Shown piece after piece: positions 8,594-17,775 of a stretch of DNA of 64,000 nucleotides. The stretch is from Thermoplasmata archaeon (lineage in GTDB: Archaea > Thermoplasmatota > Thermoplasmata > Thermoplasmatales > Thermoplasmataceae), in contig JAJZXU010000028.1 of NCBI GenBank assembly GCA_021806235.1, positions 1-64,000 of the forward strand. The letters run 5' to 3'. Position 1 is the stretch's first letter; every line of letters begins with the position of its first letter. The notes beneath the pieces were generated by a model. That model searched no databases and had not been told where the DNA came from. It saw only the letters and a list, made by a program, of their open reading frames with translations. Position numbers and translations under genes: made by a program.

Positions 8594-9736
8594 TCAATCC
8601 TTCCAGGATAAAGAATAATTCTTTTCTTCATTATTTAACATAGTGTTTGTTACATATAACTTTTCATAGGTTTCAACCATTATTGCTACTTCATCTGTGC
8701 CTTTACTGCCAAGGCTTTTTTCCAGTAATCCTGGCTGCGGCCCGTGGATCATTCCATGAACATGCAATGTTATTGAACCCCCTTCAATGCCCTTCCTGCT
8801 CATAAAATTACCCGATGAGTAAAAGATTAATTCATCTGAATCTATATTATTGTGGTAATACGGTATTGGTATTGCTCTTTCATTGAAATCAAACGGTCTG
8901 GGTAAGAATGTCCCAACCATGAAAGTTTTTGATTCAAACGTTTCGTGAACCGGGGGTGGCATATGTAATTTACCAACTATCGGTGCCATTTTATTTACAT
9001 TCAATGTAAATGGATACAGATAACCATCCCAGCCAGCAACATCAAACACGGGATAATCCCTTTTTATGTTCATGTAACAGTTTTTATAATTTACCTTTAC
9101 AGCATAATCGAATTTTCCATCCTTTTCTGGTTCCATGAATTCTGGAATATTAAAATCTCTATCATAATATGGCATGCCTTCCCTTATCTGGCCGTATTTA
9201 TTAAGGTACTTTTCTGGTATTTTTATGTGGTCAAATGATGTTATAAAAAGGAAATATGATTCTTCCTTAATGTTTATTTTATACGTTGTCCCCCTTGGAA
9301 TGTATATATAATCCCCTTTTTTATAATTATTTCTTCCGAATATTGATAATACCTCACCAGAACCATAATGAACAAAGAATAATTCATCGCATATTGCATT
9401 TCTGAAATAATAATCGGAATTATCTTCAGGCTTTATTATGCCTATTGATAACCTGTCGTTAAAAAATAATACCTTCCTGCCATAAACGAAATCGGAATAT
9501 TTTTCAAATTTGTCTGTTTTTATGTGCCTGTGCCTTGTTTCATCTATTCTACTAGGAAGTTTTTTTGGCTCCTTTTGAATTGTTTCTAATTCAGCAGGGT
9601 CATACAGATGATACAGCAGGGAATACTCACTATCAAAGGCATCAAAACCAAATAATTCCTCTCTCAATAAATCATCCTTATCTGTATATGTATGCCTTAA
9701 TTCAGGCATTTTACCACGCTTTACATAATAAACCAT
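8594..9736 (-). CDS. hmgA: Homogentisate 1,2-dioxygenase
   Basis: 380 residues, cupin-type iron dioxygenase that opens the homogentisate ring to maleylacetoacetate. The conserved core reads HMPPPVHETFE (258-268), PFDFNERAIPIPYYHNNIDSDE (281-302) and SITLHVHGMIHGPQPG (321-336). By alignment with known enzymes the likely iron ligands are H295, E302 and H331. It is shorter than the roughly 440-residue eukaryotic and bacterial enzymes and matches the compact archaeal/bacterial variant. It is the last gene of the hpd-fah-hmgA operon; its ATG overlaps the stop codon of the preceding gene by one base, so the genes are translationally coupled. Confidence 0.9.
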   Translation of the reverse strand: MVYYVKRGKMPELRHTYTDKDDLLREELFGFDAFDSEYSLLYHLYDPAELETIQKEPKKLPSRIDETRHRHIKTDKFEKYSDFVYGRKVLFFNDRLSIGIIKPEDNSDYYFRNAICDELFFVHYGSGEVLSIFGRNNYKKGDYIYIPRGTTYKINIKEESYFLFITSFDHIKIPEKYLNKYGQIREGMPYYDRDFNIPEFMEPEKDGKFDYAVKVNYKNCYMNIKRDYPVFDVAGWDGYLYPFTLNVNKMAPIVGKLHMPPPVHETFESKTFMVGTFLPRPFDFNERAIPIPYYHNNIDSDELIFYSSGNFMSRKGIEGGSITLHVHGMIHGPQPGLLEKSLGSKGTDEVAIMVETYEKLYVTNTMLNNEEKNYSLSWKD

Positions 9737-10614
9737 TAAACCACCTCATTCTCCAGAATTCCTAGGACATCAGATTTCATAATAACATTATCACCCCTCT
9801 TTAACCATTCCCTGCCAGTTTCCAGTATTGAACCGGAATTAAATGTCCCACTCCCTATAACATCCCCGGGCAGTAGCGTAACATCTTCAGAAGCACGCTC
9901 AAGCATATCGGAAAAGCCGAAATATATCTCATTTAAATTGCCTGAGGAGTATAATTTATCATTTACATACGTTTCCATTTTTAAATTAATTCTGTTTTCC
10001 TCCATTTTTGAAAACACCTCATCCGCCGTAACAAAATATCTACCAAAGGATGTTGCATAATCCTTTCCCTTTGCCGGTCCAAGCATCATTTTCATTTCCT
10101 CCCTCTGAATATCCCTTAAACTCCAGTCATTCATTATTATAAATCCATAAATTGATCTCAGGCAATCGTTTCCATGGCAGTTAATAATTTTTTTGCCTAT
10201 TACAGCTGCAATTTCCATTTCATAGTCAAACGCCTTGCTTTTTTCAGGATATTTTATTTTATAACCAGAGGGGTATATATTGGGTGTACATGAAAAATAG
10301 AATACCGGGAATTTATACCAGTCCCCTATCATTGATAAACCCTTATTCTTCCTTGCATTTTTAACATGCCCCTCAAATGAGTAAAAATCCCTTACAGACC
10401 TGATAAAAGGCACAGGGATTTTATACTGAATTTTATTATAGTGTATAACTGCATCATTATCCAGTTTTAATTTTAAAATTTTATCATACAGGTCAAAAAA
10501 ATTATTCTCTATATAACCTGTTTCTTCATTTAACAACAGGGACAAATCATATACATTACTGTTATAAATGCATATTTTATCATTATTATCTATTTTTGCC
10601 CTGAGGATTTTCAT
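9736..10614 (-). CDS. Fumarylacetoacetate hydrolase family protein
   Basis: 292 residues. The metal-binding acids of the FAH fold are visible in SKAFDYEMEIAAVIGK and NDWSLRDIQREEM, with LGPAKGKDYATSFG as the conserved substrate loop. In this position it should split fumarylacetoacetate (or maleylacetoacetate directly) into fumarate/maleate and acetoacetate, the last step of tyrosine breakdown. It overlaps hpd by four bases (ATGA) and hmgA by one. No maleylacetoacetate isomerase gene is seen in the window, so either the isomerase is elsewhere or this hydrolase takes the maleyl form. Confidence 0.85.
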   Translation of the reverse strand: MKILRAKIDNNDKICIYNSNVYDLSLLLNEETGYIENNFFDLYDKILKLKLDNDAVIHYNKIQYKIPVPFIRSVRDFYSFEGHVKNARKNKGLSMIGDWYKFPVFYFSCTPNIYPSGYKIKYPEKSKAFDYEMEIAAVIGKKIINCHGNDCLRSIYGFIIMNDWSLRDIQREEMKMMLGPAKGKDYATSFGRYFVTADEVFSKMEENRINLKMETYVNDKLYSSGNLNEIYFGFSDMLERASEDVTLLPGDVIGSGTFNSGSILETGREWLKRGDNVIMKSDVLGILENEVV

Positions 10615-11696
10615 AGATTTCCCCTTTTTGCCTGCTCCCTCTCTATGGATTCAAACAGTGCCCTGAAATTGCCAGCGCCGAAGGACTGTGCCCCCTTTCT
10701 CTCTATAATCTCGAAGAATAATGTGGGCCTGTCAACAAGAGGTTTTGTAAATATCTGCAATAGGTAACCCCTTTCATCCCTGTCGACTAAAATATTTAAC
10801 TCCCTTAATCTGTTTATATCCTCGTCTATATTTCCAACCCTCTCTGTTAATGTTTCGTAATACGATTCCGGTGTTTCCAGAAATTCTATGCCGTTTTCCC
10901 TCATTTTTTTAACTGTATCCAAAATATTATCAGTTTTCAATGCTATATGCTGAACACCTTCAGACCTATAATAATCCAGGTATTCCTCTATCTGGGATTT
11001 TTTTAGCCCTCTTGCAGGTTCATTTATTGGAAATGTTATATTATCATTGTATCTTACCACCTTTGATCTTAATGCCGAATAATCCGTACTTATATCCTTA
11101 TCATCAAACGTTACCAGTTGCTTAAAGTTCATTGATTTTATATAATAATTTGCCCACTGGTCCATTTCACCCTCATGGACATTGCCAACAACGTGATCTA
11201 TTTCATATATGCCTGTATTTTCTTCTTTATTGCTTATTTCCTCATATCCGGGCAATATGCCACCGTAATCCCCGCGTTCTATTAAACTATGTACTGTATC
11301 TCCATACGTTTTCATATAGGCCTTCCTTACATTTCCATATCTGTCTTTTAAGTTCTCTATCCTGGAAACCCTTACATTTTTTTCTTCGAGTTTTTTCTTT
11401 GTAAAATCTAAGTCATCAACACTCAATGCTATATCCTTTACGCCATCACCGTGTAAATTCACAGATTTGTTTATTTCAGTATTTGGATTCATTGAGGATG
11501 AAAAAACCATATCTATACCCCCCTGCTTCAGTGAATATGATATTTTATCCCTTATGCCGGTTTCAGGGCCAGCATAACCGTTTACATTGAAACCCATACT
11601 TTTCCTTAAAAAATATGACCATGTCCTTGCACTGCTTACATAAAATTCTATATGGTCAATTCCATTAAATAAACTATATTCTTCCTCCTGATACAT
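10611..11696 (-). CDS. hpd: 4-hydroxyphenylpyruvate dioxygenase
   Basis: 361 residues, usual length. Two vicinal-oxygen-chelate halves are present: N-terminal NGIDHIEFYVSSA and C-terminal YEIDHVVGNV. The catalytic iron ligands of the family are seen in IDHVVG (His), EGVQHIALKTDN (His) and LFFEIIERKGA (Glu). The C-terminal FGAGNFRALFESIEREQAKRG is a strong family signature. The enzyme converts 4-hydroxyphenylpyruvate to homogentisate with O2. First gene of the three-gene tyrosine-catabolic operon; tight overlaps imply one transcript. An inverted repeat at 11744-11760 sits upstream of its TATA region. Confidence 0.92.
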   Translation of the reverse strand: MYQEEEYSLFNGIDHIEFYVSSARTWSYFLRKSMGFNVNGYAGPETGIRDKISYSLKQGGIDMVFSSSMNPNTEINKSVNLHGDGVKDIALSVDDLDFTKKKLEEKNVRVSRIENLKDRYGNVRKAYMKTYGDTVHSLIERGDYGGILPGYEEISNKEENTGIYEIDHVVGNVHEGEMDQWANYYIKSMNFKQLVTFDDKDISTDYSALRSKVVRYNDNITFPINEPARGLKKSQIEEYLDYYRSEGVQHIALKTDNILDTVKKMRENGIEFLETPESYYETLTERVGNIDEDINRLRELNILVDRDERGYLLQIFTKPLVDRPTLFFEIIERKGAQSFGAGNFRALFESIEREQAKRGNL

Positions 11697-11743
11697 GGCT
11701 ATAATATATATGCAACCATATTTATATTTTTCTATGAACTTAT

Positions 11744-11760
11744 ATGATAGATAGTATCAT
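11744..11760. promoter_or_regulatory. Inverted repeat upstream of the tyrosine-catabolic operon
   Basis: atgata and tatcat are perfect 6-base arms around gatag. The site lies just upstream of the minus-strand TATA-like run (aaatataaata, plus-strand 11722-11735) of hpd, the position of an activator or repressor site. Confidence 0.4.
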
Positions 11761-11815
11761 ACACTGCTTGTCCAAATTATTATTAAAAAATTTTAAAATA
11801 AATATGCATTACAAT

Positions 11816-11945
11816 TTACGCTATTACCCCGAACTCCTGGATTTTGCCGTTAATTTTTAATGAACCTCAATATTTAGGATCATCAGGTTTCCCGGCAGGT
11901 TCCCAAAACCAGATGCCTCTTTTCTTTGCTCAAACTGAAAATCCT
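11816..11945 (-). pseudogene. Relic of a small unidentified protein gene
   Basis: On the minus strand a frame reads RGIWFWEPAGKPDDPKY, a TGA stop where TGG (Trp) would be expected, then GSLKINGKIQEFGVIA and a TAA stop. The composition (Trp, Pro, Gly, DGK-like turn) is protein-like and recalls small beta-rich proteins with a KDY/W-x-GS-x-K-x-(D/N)GK pattern. A further stop precedes it, so the gene is dead. Family assignment is not possible by eye. Confidence 0.4.
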
Positions 11946-11984
11946 TATAAAAAATATTATTTATAATCATTAACTTATGTTATA

Positions 11985-13175
11985 ATGAAATTTTACATAC
12001 ATTCTACTATATCATCAACATTTGCATGGGCTGGCAATATTTATGATTTAGTTTTAGTAACATATGTTTATTCCGAAATTGAAAAAGCATATAATATAGG
12101 TTTACTGTATGTATCGTTATTATTCAGTTTAGGCTTAATAGGAAGATTCTTTGGCGGAACATATTTCGGTAATATCTCGGATAAAATTGGAAGAAAACCT
12201 GTATTAATAATAAGTACAGCAGGTTATGCAATATTTTCTGGTATAATGGCATTTTCTCCCCTTGTAATAATATTATTTTTATCAAGATTAGTCCAGGGCA
12301 TATTCATGGGCGGTGAATGGGCTTCCGGTACAGTTCTTGCATATGAATTTTCACCCAAAAACATAACCGGAACTATTGTTGGAATAGTGCAGAGTGGTTA
12401 TGGTATAGGTTATGCATTAACAGGGTTAACATATGTACTGTTTTTATCAACAATAACAGTTAACTGGAGGTTATTTTTATTTACGGGCTTTATACCAATT
12501 ATGATTATACCATATGCATTTTTAAAAATACCCAAGGAAAACATAATAAAAAGCAGGGAAAAGCTCCCGATTAAAAATTATGCAAAAGATCTGATTAAAA
12601 TAACGATAATAATGTCAGGCATGTTCGGTGCATACTTTTCAATATTTTCATATTATCCCACAATTGCACCCCTGTATGGAATAAAACGGTCATATATAGG
12701 GTTATTAATGATTACCGCAAATATAGTACTGGCTTTCTCATTTATATTATTCGGGAAATTAAGCCATAAGATAAATAAAAAACTTTTAATTATAATAGCC
12801 ACGATAATATTAATATTTGCAGCATTTTTATCAATGCCATTTATAACTAAAATATTTAATTTCTCAGTAGTAGGGATACTGCTGTATTCATTCGGAGCAG
12901 GTGACTGGACGTTAGTTCCATTATTACTGATTGAAAAAGTGCCTGAAAGGGTAAGGGGTGCTTTATCAGGCACATCCTATAATCTGGGTGCGTTAATAGG
13001 CGGTTTTATATCATTAATTATTGGATTTTTTGAAACTTTTCTTGGTTATTCAATAAAACTTTTACTGCTTATAGATATAATAACATTTATTTCACTGGTT
13101 GCTGTTTTATTAACAATAATATCATGGGATAATAGGGTAAAAAGTGAGGGTGTAAATAAAATAGAGGTAAATTGA
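11985..13175 (+). CDS. MFS transporter (metabolite:H+ symporter type)
   Basis: 396 residues and about 12 membrane spans. Motif A GNISDKIGRKPVL lies after TM2 and a RLVQGIFMGGEWASGTVLAYEFSP segment after TM4, the form seen in proline/betaine, sialate and shikimate-type symporters (the GGEW motif). It probably imports an organic acid or related metabolite with protons. It is divergent from the tyrosine operon across 288 bases, so an aromatic or keto acid is one candidate substrate, but that rests only on proximity. Confidence 0.85.
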   Translation: MKFYIHSTISSTFAWAGNIYDLVLVTYVYSEIEKAYNIGLLYVSLLFSLGLIGRFFGGTYFGNISDKIGRKPVLIISTAGYAIFSGIMAFSPLVIILFLSRLVQGIFMGGEWASGTVLAYEFSPKNITGTIVGIVQSGYGIGYALTGLTYVLFLSTITVNWRLFLFTGFIPIMIIPYAFLKIPKENIIKSREKLPIKNYAKDLIKITIIMSGMFGAYFSIFSYYPTIAPLYGIKRSYIGLLMITANIVLAFSFILFGKLSHKINKKLLIIIATIILIFAAFLSMPFITKIFNFSVVGILLYSFGAGDWTLVPLLLIEKVPERVRGALSGTSYNLGALIGGFISLIIGFFETFLGYSIKLLLLIDIITFISLVAVLLTIISWDNRVKSEGVNKIEVN

Positions 13176-13265
13176 TTGCGGTTATATTATTATTTAATTA
13201 TATAGTTTTTTAATATTTTAAACATTCATACAAAATTAGATATATCAATTTTATATTACATTTCA

Positions 13266-14255
13266 ATGTCAAAAATATATATTCTGGGTGCTGGTTTATC
13301 CGGCATTTATTCTAAACTGGAGAACAGAAATGCAATATTAATTGATAAAAGTGATTTTATAACATTATCAACAAGATTAATATATATTATAAGGGGGGAG
13401 GACAAATCATACGTGTATAAAAAAAGGAATATAGATATAAACGAAGAGGTAAAGGATATAAATTTTGATAAAAAAATGATAATAACTGGAAATAATAATT
13501 ACAGTTATGACAGATTGATAATAGCCCTGGGCCACAGACAGAATGCAGATAAATTAAGGGGCAGTGAATTTTTATATAAACTTGAAACAGTAGATGATGT
13601 TTTAAAAATAGTGGAATCATCAAAAAATGCTAAAAATATAAACATTATAGGTGGGGGATATTTAGGTGTTGAACTTGCCGGCATTTTTAAAAATAAACAT
13701 GTAAACCTGATAGAATCAAACAATAGATTATTATCTGGTTCAAATGAAAAATCCTCGAATTACGTCTGTAATTTATTAAAAAATAATAATGTAAATATAA
13801 TTTTAAATTCAAGGGTAAGTGAAGTAAAAGAGAATTCAGTAATAATAGGTAATAATGAAATCAAATCAGATTTAACAATTTATTCCGGTGGCATTTCTGG
13901 AAATAGTTTAATAAATAATCTAAAAATTAAAAGCATAGGTTCGAGAATTGTTGTTGATAAATATTTAAAATCGGTAGATTATGATGATGTATATGCCTGT
14001 GGGGATTCCATGACTATGGATAACAGCATTCCAATGACTGCGGAAATAGCAAGGGAATCCGGTAAAACAGCAATGAAAAATGCTATGGGAAATGAAATTG
14101 AATTTAATTATGCGTTAAGAAATATTATAAATGTGGCTGATAATTATATCCTGATAAACAATAATTCTTTTATTAAGGGTTTTGCTGTTAAAGTTATAAA
14201 AAACCACGTTAAAAAAAATATGGAGGATTCCCTGAGAAAATTGAATTCAGAATAA
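13266..14255 (+). CDS. FAD/NAD(P)-binding oxidoreductase, NDH-2/SQR-like
   Basis: 329 residues, short for the family (about 380-420). GAGLSG (8-13) binds FAD; YDRLIIALGHRQN is the link region; NINIIGGGYLGVELAG is the second Rossmann motif for NAD(P)H; DDVYACGDSM is the C-terminal FAD motif. Type II NADH dehydrogenases and sulfide:quinone reductases share this plan. The redox cysteines needed by SQR are not evident, so an NADH:quinone or ferredoxin-reductase-like role is likelier. A C-terminal membrane-binding helix is weak. It stands alone on the plus strand. Confidence 0.7.
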   Translation: MSKIYILGAGLSGIYSKLENRNAILIDKSDFITLSTRLIYIIRGEDKSYVYKKRNIDINEEVKDINFDKKMIITGNNNYSYDRLIIALGHRQNADKLRGSEFLYKLETVDDVLKIVESSKNAKNINIIGGGYLGVELAGIFKNKHVNLIESNNRLLSGSNEKSSNYVCNLLKNNNVNIILNSRVSEVKENSVIIGNNEIKSDLTIYSGGISGNSLINNLKIKSIGSRIVVDKYLKSVDYDDVYACGDSMTMDNSIPMTAEIARESGKTAMKNAMGNEIEFNYALRNIINVADNYILINNNSFIKGFAVKVIKNHVKKNMEDSLRKLNSE

Positions 14256-14402
14256 TTTCATAAACTAATTTTGTATGGTAAAAATAATAAAATTATAATG
14301 ATTATATTACATTTAAAGTGGGGGAACTTCTCATAGCATTATATAATAGATAGAACTATTTTATTAACAATATATTTATAAGCATATTTTTTATCGCTAC
14401 TA

Positions 14403-14855
14403 ATGAATGATGAAAATTTTTTCTGCGAAATAACAGAAAGTGAAATGGGATACGACGAGGATGTTTTCCTGTATTTCTCAATAATGGATGAATTAGCTGC
14501 ATTAATATCGGAAATAAAGGACTACGATACGGGATATGACCATTATGATGACCTCATAAGAATTGCATATACAATCCCTGATTATGAATATAAAAATGTT
14601 GAGATTTTAGACGCCTTCAGGGACTGGATTCCTGTAAAAAAAACCGGAATAGATGAAATTTTAATGCATTGCAACAGGCAATCAAAATTACTGTACAGTG
14701 CATATACCAGAGGGAGAATAGCACTGCACTATTTTGTAAAAGTGAAGAAAGATCAGAGATTTAATAAAATATTTAACACAGAAAATTTAATACTTTTAAA
14801 GAGTTTAATGCGGTTCTTTTTATACCGGTTTGATGAAATTAACAATAATTTATAA
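14403..14855 (+). CDS. Hypothetical acidic helical protein
   Basis: 150 residues, no family recognised. It is acidic in its first half (ESEMGYDEDVFLYF, EIKDYDTGYDHYDD) and ends in a basic/aromatic helix (LLKSLMRFFLYRFDEI). There is no signal peptide or membrane span. A TATA-like run (aatatatttataagc) lies about 25-35 bases upstream, supporting the ATG at 14403 and real expression. It converges on the SDR gene. Confidence 0.6.
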   Translation: MNDENFFCEITESEMGYDEDVFLYFSIMDELAALISEIKDYDTGYDHYDDLIRIAYTIPDYEYKNVEILDAFRDWIPVKKTGIDEILMHCNRQSKLLYSAYTRGRIALHYFVKVKKDQRFNKIFNTENLILLKSLMRFFLYRFDEINNNL

Positions 14856-14874
14856 TATTTTAGCTGCCAGCATA

Positions 14875-15627
14875 TCATTGCAAGAACATTGATAGCTGGC
14901 CCGAATCCATTATAATTGTCTGGCCTGTTATCGATTCATTTCTGGTTAAAAACATGACAGCATCTGCGACCTCTTCCGGTTCTATTATTTTTTTTGTTAA
15001 TGTGTATCTCTCAGAGTATTCATTCTCATTTATATTCATGATTTTTAAAAGGCTATTGCCCATCTTTGTTTTTACTATTCCCGGGGCAACCCCATTTACA
15101 CGTATATTTTTCCCGGACAATTCCAGTGCCATTGATCTTGTTAAACCGTTTATTGCAGCCTTTGTCATGCCATATATTGATAACCCCTTAAAGGGTACAA
15201 TTGATGCCAGGGAAGAAATGTTTATTATTACACTGCCATTAAACATGGTTGAAAATAACTGTGAACAGTATACTGTTGAGTCTATATTTGTTTTTATTAT
15301 TTTATTTATTATTTTTTCCTCACTATCATTGAATAAACTGAATAATCCAATACCGGCATTGTTTATTAAAATATCAACATTGCCGAAGGCATTTTTAGCA
15401 TCATTAAACAATTTTTTAGCCCCTTCTATTCCGGATACGTCTGAAATGGAAAGTATAGAATCATTATACTTTTTTATTTCGTTTACAGTATTATTCCCCT
15501 CATCTATGCTTTTCTTAACATTTATTACTGTTTTAACACCATTTTTAGCAAGTGCTATCGCAATATCTCTTCCTATTCCCCTTCCTGATCCTGTTATTAC
15601 TGCTGTTTTATTTTTTAATTCATACAT
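14875..15627 (-). CDS. SDR family oxidoreductase (FabG-like)
   Basis: 250 residues, the standard short-chain dehydrogenase length. TGSGRGIG (12-19) binds the nucleotide, NNAG marks the core, and the catalytic Ser...YGMTK set is present (INISSLASIVPFKGLSIYGMTKAA). VNGVAPGIVKTKM follows as expected. It would reduce or oxidise a carbonyl/alcohol pair with NAD(P)H. It is 9 bases downstream of the Old Yellow Enzyme gene in the same direction, so the two probably act in sequence on an unsaturated or oxo compound. Confidence 0.8.
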   Translation of the reverse strand: MYELKNKTAVITGSGRGIGRDIAIALAKNGVKTVINVKKSIDEGNNTVNEIKKYNDSILSISDVSGIEGAKKLFNDAKNAFGNVDILINNAGIGLFSLFNDSEEKIINKIIKTNIDSTVYCSQLFSTMFNGSVIINISSLASIVPFKGLSIYGMTKAAINGLTRSMALELSGKNIRVNGVAPGIVKTKMGNSLLKIMNINENEYSERYTLTKKIIEPEEVADAVMFLTRNESITGQTIIMDSGQLSMFLQ

Positions 15628-15636
15628 AAAATCACC

Positions 15637-17277
15637 CTAAAATACATCTATTAAATTTTTCATTATATAGTTATCAACTGCATTTCTTCCACTGATCATT
15701 GCTTTTCTTATGTCATATTGATCGTTATCATATATAACAAAATCATATTTATCAGCATCCTTAAATTTAATACCTGCATTCTCTGCAAGTTTTTTATAAA
15801 CATCCCTCCTTGACCTTTCAATTGACAGTAACGATTTACTGCTCATAACAACATTATTCCTCTTTGCGATTTCAAGGATATCATCGAAATATCTGTAAAT
15901 ATTTGTATCTATAGATATATCGCCATTACCGTATATATCTGGATATATTATATCAGGTGAACAGTTGATTCCACTATTATCCCTGGATCCGTTAATTTCA
16001 ATATTATTTTTTTTCAGTATATTTTTATAATAATCTATAAGTGTATTAAACTCTCTTTTTTTGTATTCGTCCCTTATTTCATTCAACTGTCCTCCAGTAT
16101 CATTTTCCTCATAGACAACCGGCTTAAATCCAAGTTTTAACGAATACAGGGCTGCTTCAAGGCCCTTTATGCCTGCACCATCTATTATTATTTCTCCGGA
16201 ATATTTATTATAACTTTTATGCAATTCAAGGCCGGTATCAACGTTTACAGTACATCTTACCTCTGATCTTGAAAGGTTTCTGCATGCCTGGTTGCATCTA
16301 ATGCATGACCTTATTTCGATGCTGTTCTGAATTTTATACGGAAAATATGGATCAGCAAGTGCTGCCCTTCCAAGTGCAATAAAATCTGTTTTTTCAAGGG
16401 CTTTTTCAGCATCTCTTAAATTAACGATAGATCCCACAAGAATTGTTGTTTTATCAGGTTTCCTGGGTAGTTTATCCAATATATGGTCATGGTTATAATA
16501 AAATGATGCAGATGAACCGGGTGGTGCAAATCTACCCGCTGAATAATGTAAATAATCAACGTGTTTTAATGATTCACCCACCTTTAAACCGTAATTTGCA
16601 TCATAACCATCGCTATCGTCCTCATAGAGGCTTAGCCTTATTCCAACGGGAAAATCATAATATTTTTTTATGTTTTCAGATATTTCGTTTATTATCCTTA
16701 TTCTGTTTTCAAAGTTTCCACCGTATTTATCACTTCTTTTATTCAATGCCGGAGATATAAATTCGTCCAGTAAATATCCGTGTGCTCCATGCAGTTCTAT
16801 GCCATCAAAACCGGATTTATATGCAATGTCAGCTGCCCTGTAAAATCTCTCCTCAACATCATTTATATCATCTAAGGTCATTTCATCAGGTTTATATCCC
16901 AGATAATCCACAGAGGATGGCGCAAATGGTTCTTTTCTGTTATAATTTTCATCTGCCTTGCCTCCAGCATGTACCAGCTGTATAAATATTTTTGAACCAT
17001 GTTTATGTATCCTCTCCGTTAATCTGCTAAATTTCGGCTCCTGTTCGTGTGAAAATATTCCCATCTCGTTAGGTGACCCTTTACCGTTAAATTCATCAAC
17101 ATATGTATATTCTGTAATTATTAAACCAAAATTACCCTTAGCCCGCTCCTCTAAATATGCAATATGATTTTCATTGGTATTTCCGTCAACATTGCATAAA
17201 TTTGATATCATTGGTGACATTACAAACCTGTTTTTAATCTCAATATTCCCTATACTTTTCGGCTCAAATAATTTCAT
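15637..17277 (-). CDS. Old Yellow Enzyme / 2,4-dienoyl-CoA reductase-like flavoenzyme
   Basis: 546 residues. The N-terminal two thirds is an FMN TIM barrel (NRFVMSPM, QLVHAGGKA, GFDGIELHGAHGYLLDEFISP, NKRSDKYGG, ALGRAALADP). A four-cysteine cluster follows (CIRCNQAC and RCTVN), binding 4Fe-4S as in 2,4-dienoyl-CoA reductase and trimethylamine dehydrogenase. The C-terminal FAD/NAD part starts with DGAGIKGLEAAL but is much shorter and more diverged than in the roughly 670-residue relatives, so its cofactor binding is doubtful. Likely an NAD(P)H-dependent enoate or enoyl-CoA reductase. It is the first gene of a pair with the SDR. Confidence 0.78.
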   Translation of the reverse strand: MKLFEPKSIGNIEIKNRFVMSPMISNLCNVDGNTNENHIAYLEERAKGNFGLIITEYTYVDEFNGKGSPNEMGIFSHEQEPKFSRLTERIHKHGSKIFIQLVHAGGKADENYNRKEPFAPSSVDYLGYKPDEMTLDDINDVEERFYRAADIAYKSGFDGIELHGAHGYLLDEFISPALNKRSDKYGGNFENRIRIINEISENIKKYYDFPVGIRLSLYEDDSDGYDANYGLKVGESLKHVDYLHYSAGRFAPPGSSASFYYNHDHILDKLPRKPDKTTILVGSIVNLRDAEKALEKTDFIALGRAALADPYFPYKIQNSIEIRSCIRCNQACRNLSRSEVRCTVNVDTGLELHKSYNKYSGEIIIDGAGIKGLEAALYSLKLGFKPVVYEENDTGGQLNEIRDEYKKREFNTLIDYYKNILKKNNIEINGSRDNSGINCSPDIIYPDIYGNGDISIDTNIYRYFDDILEIAKRNNVVMSSKSLLSIERSRRDVYKKLAENAGIKFKDADKYDFVIYDNDQYDIRKAMISGRNAVDNYIMKNLIDVF

Positions 17278-17444
17278 TCATCAACATTCAGTAATAAAAA
17301 ATAAAGTTTTTTATGAATATTATAGCCAACACATAATTAAATTTTCCTGTAAAGCCTATGGCGGAAATAAGTAGCTAGGAATTTCGTATAATTTTCTCAT
17401 ACTGGTTCTGTGATTTACTACCTGACCGAAAGGTTTAAGCCGTG

Positions 17445-17460
17445 TTATGTATATACATAA
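17445..17460. promoter_or_regulatory. 16-bp perfect palindrome at the start of the 17464 gene
   Basis: ttatgtatatacataa is perfectly self-complementary and ends three bases before the ATG at 17464. Such a site over the transcription start would block a leaderless promoter when bound, so it is a candidate operator or a mobile-element end. Confidence 0.45.
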
Positions 17461-17463
17461 TAC

Positions 17464-17775
17464 ATGACAGTGATACCAAGAAAAGTGAAGAGAAAACACG
17501 GAGAATACTGGGAGCTTGTTGATGAGAAACGTGTAAATGGAAAGGTTGTTCAGAAGTATGTTGGCTATCTGGGAAAGGATCCAAAATCCAAGGTTGAGGT
17601 TACATATGGTGATATACTGCCATATGTAAACAGGTTAATGGATCTGGAGATCACCGATACTGAAATCCATGAAATACTGAAAAAGATCGGCATAGACTCC
17701 GATATAACTCCCATAACAAAGCTTGTGCTGGAGAATGACAGAAAGCTGAAGAAAACATTCCTGAGGATAAAATGA
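17464..17775 (+). CDS. Small protein resembling the N-terminus of an IS4/IS1634-type transposase
   Basis: 103 residues, basic. The segment HGEYWELVDEKRVNGKVV followed by QKYVGYLGK is like the N-terminal beta part of archaeal IS1634-type transposases, but the catalytic DDE domain is missing. The stop overlaps the ATG of a second short frame (17772) by ATGA. It sits upstream of an acyl-CoA synthetase relic, so a truncated insertion is the simplest reading. A retained small DNA-binding protein is the alternative, given the palindrome directly upstream and the intact frame. Confidence 0.5.
   Translation: MTVIPRKVKRKHGEYWELVDEKRVNGKVVQKYVGYLGKDPKSKVEVTYGDILPYVNRLMDLEITDTEIHEILKKIGIDSDITPITKLVLENDRKLKKTFLRIK

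Noticed and set aside
14954-15640. 228-codon plus-strand frame opposite the SDR gene
   Set aside because: It is the antisense shadow of a gene with full SDR motifs; the translation is Phe/Ile/Leu-rich without any family pattern.
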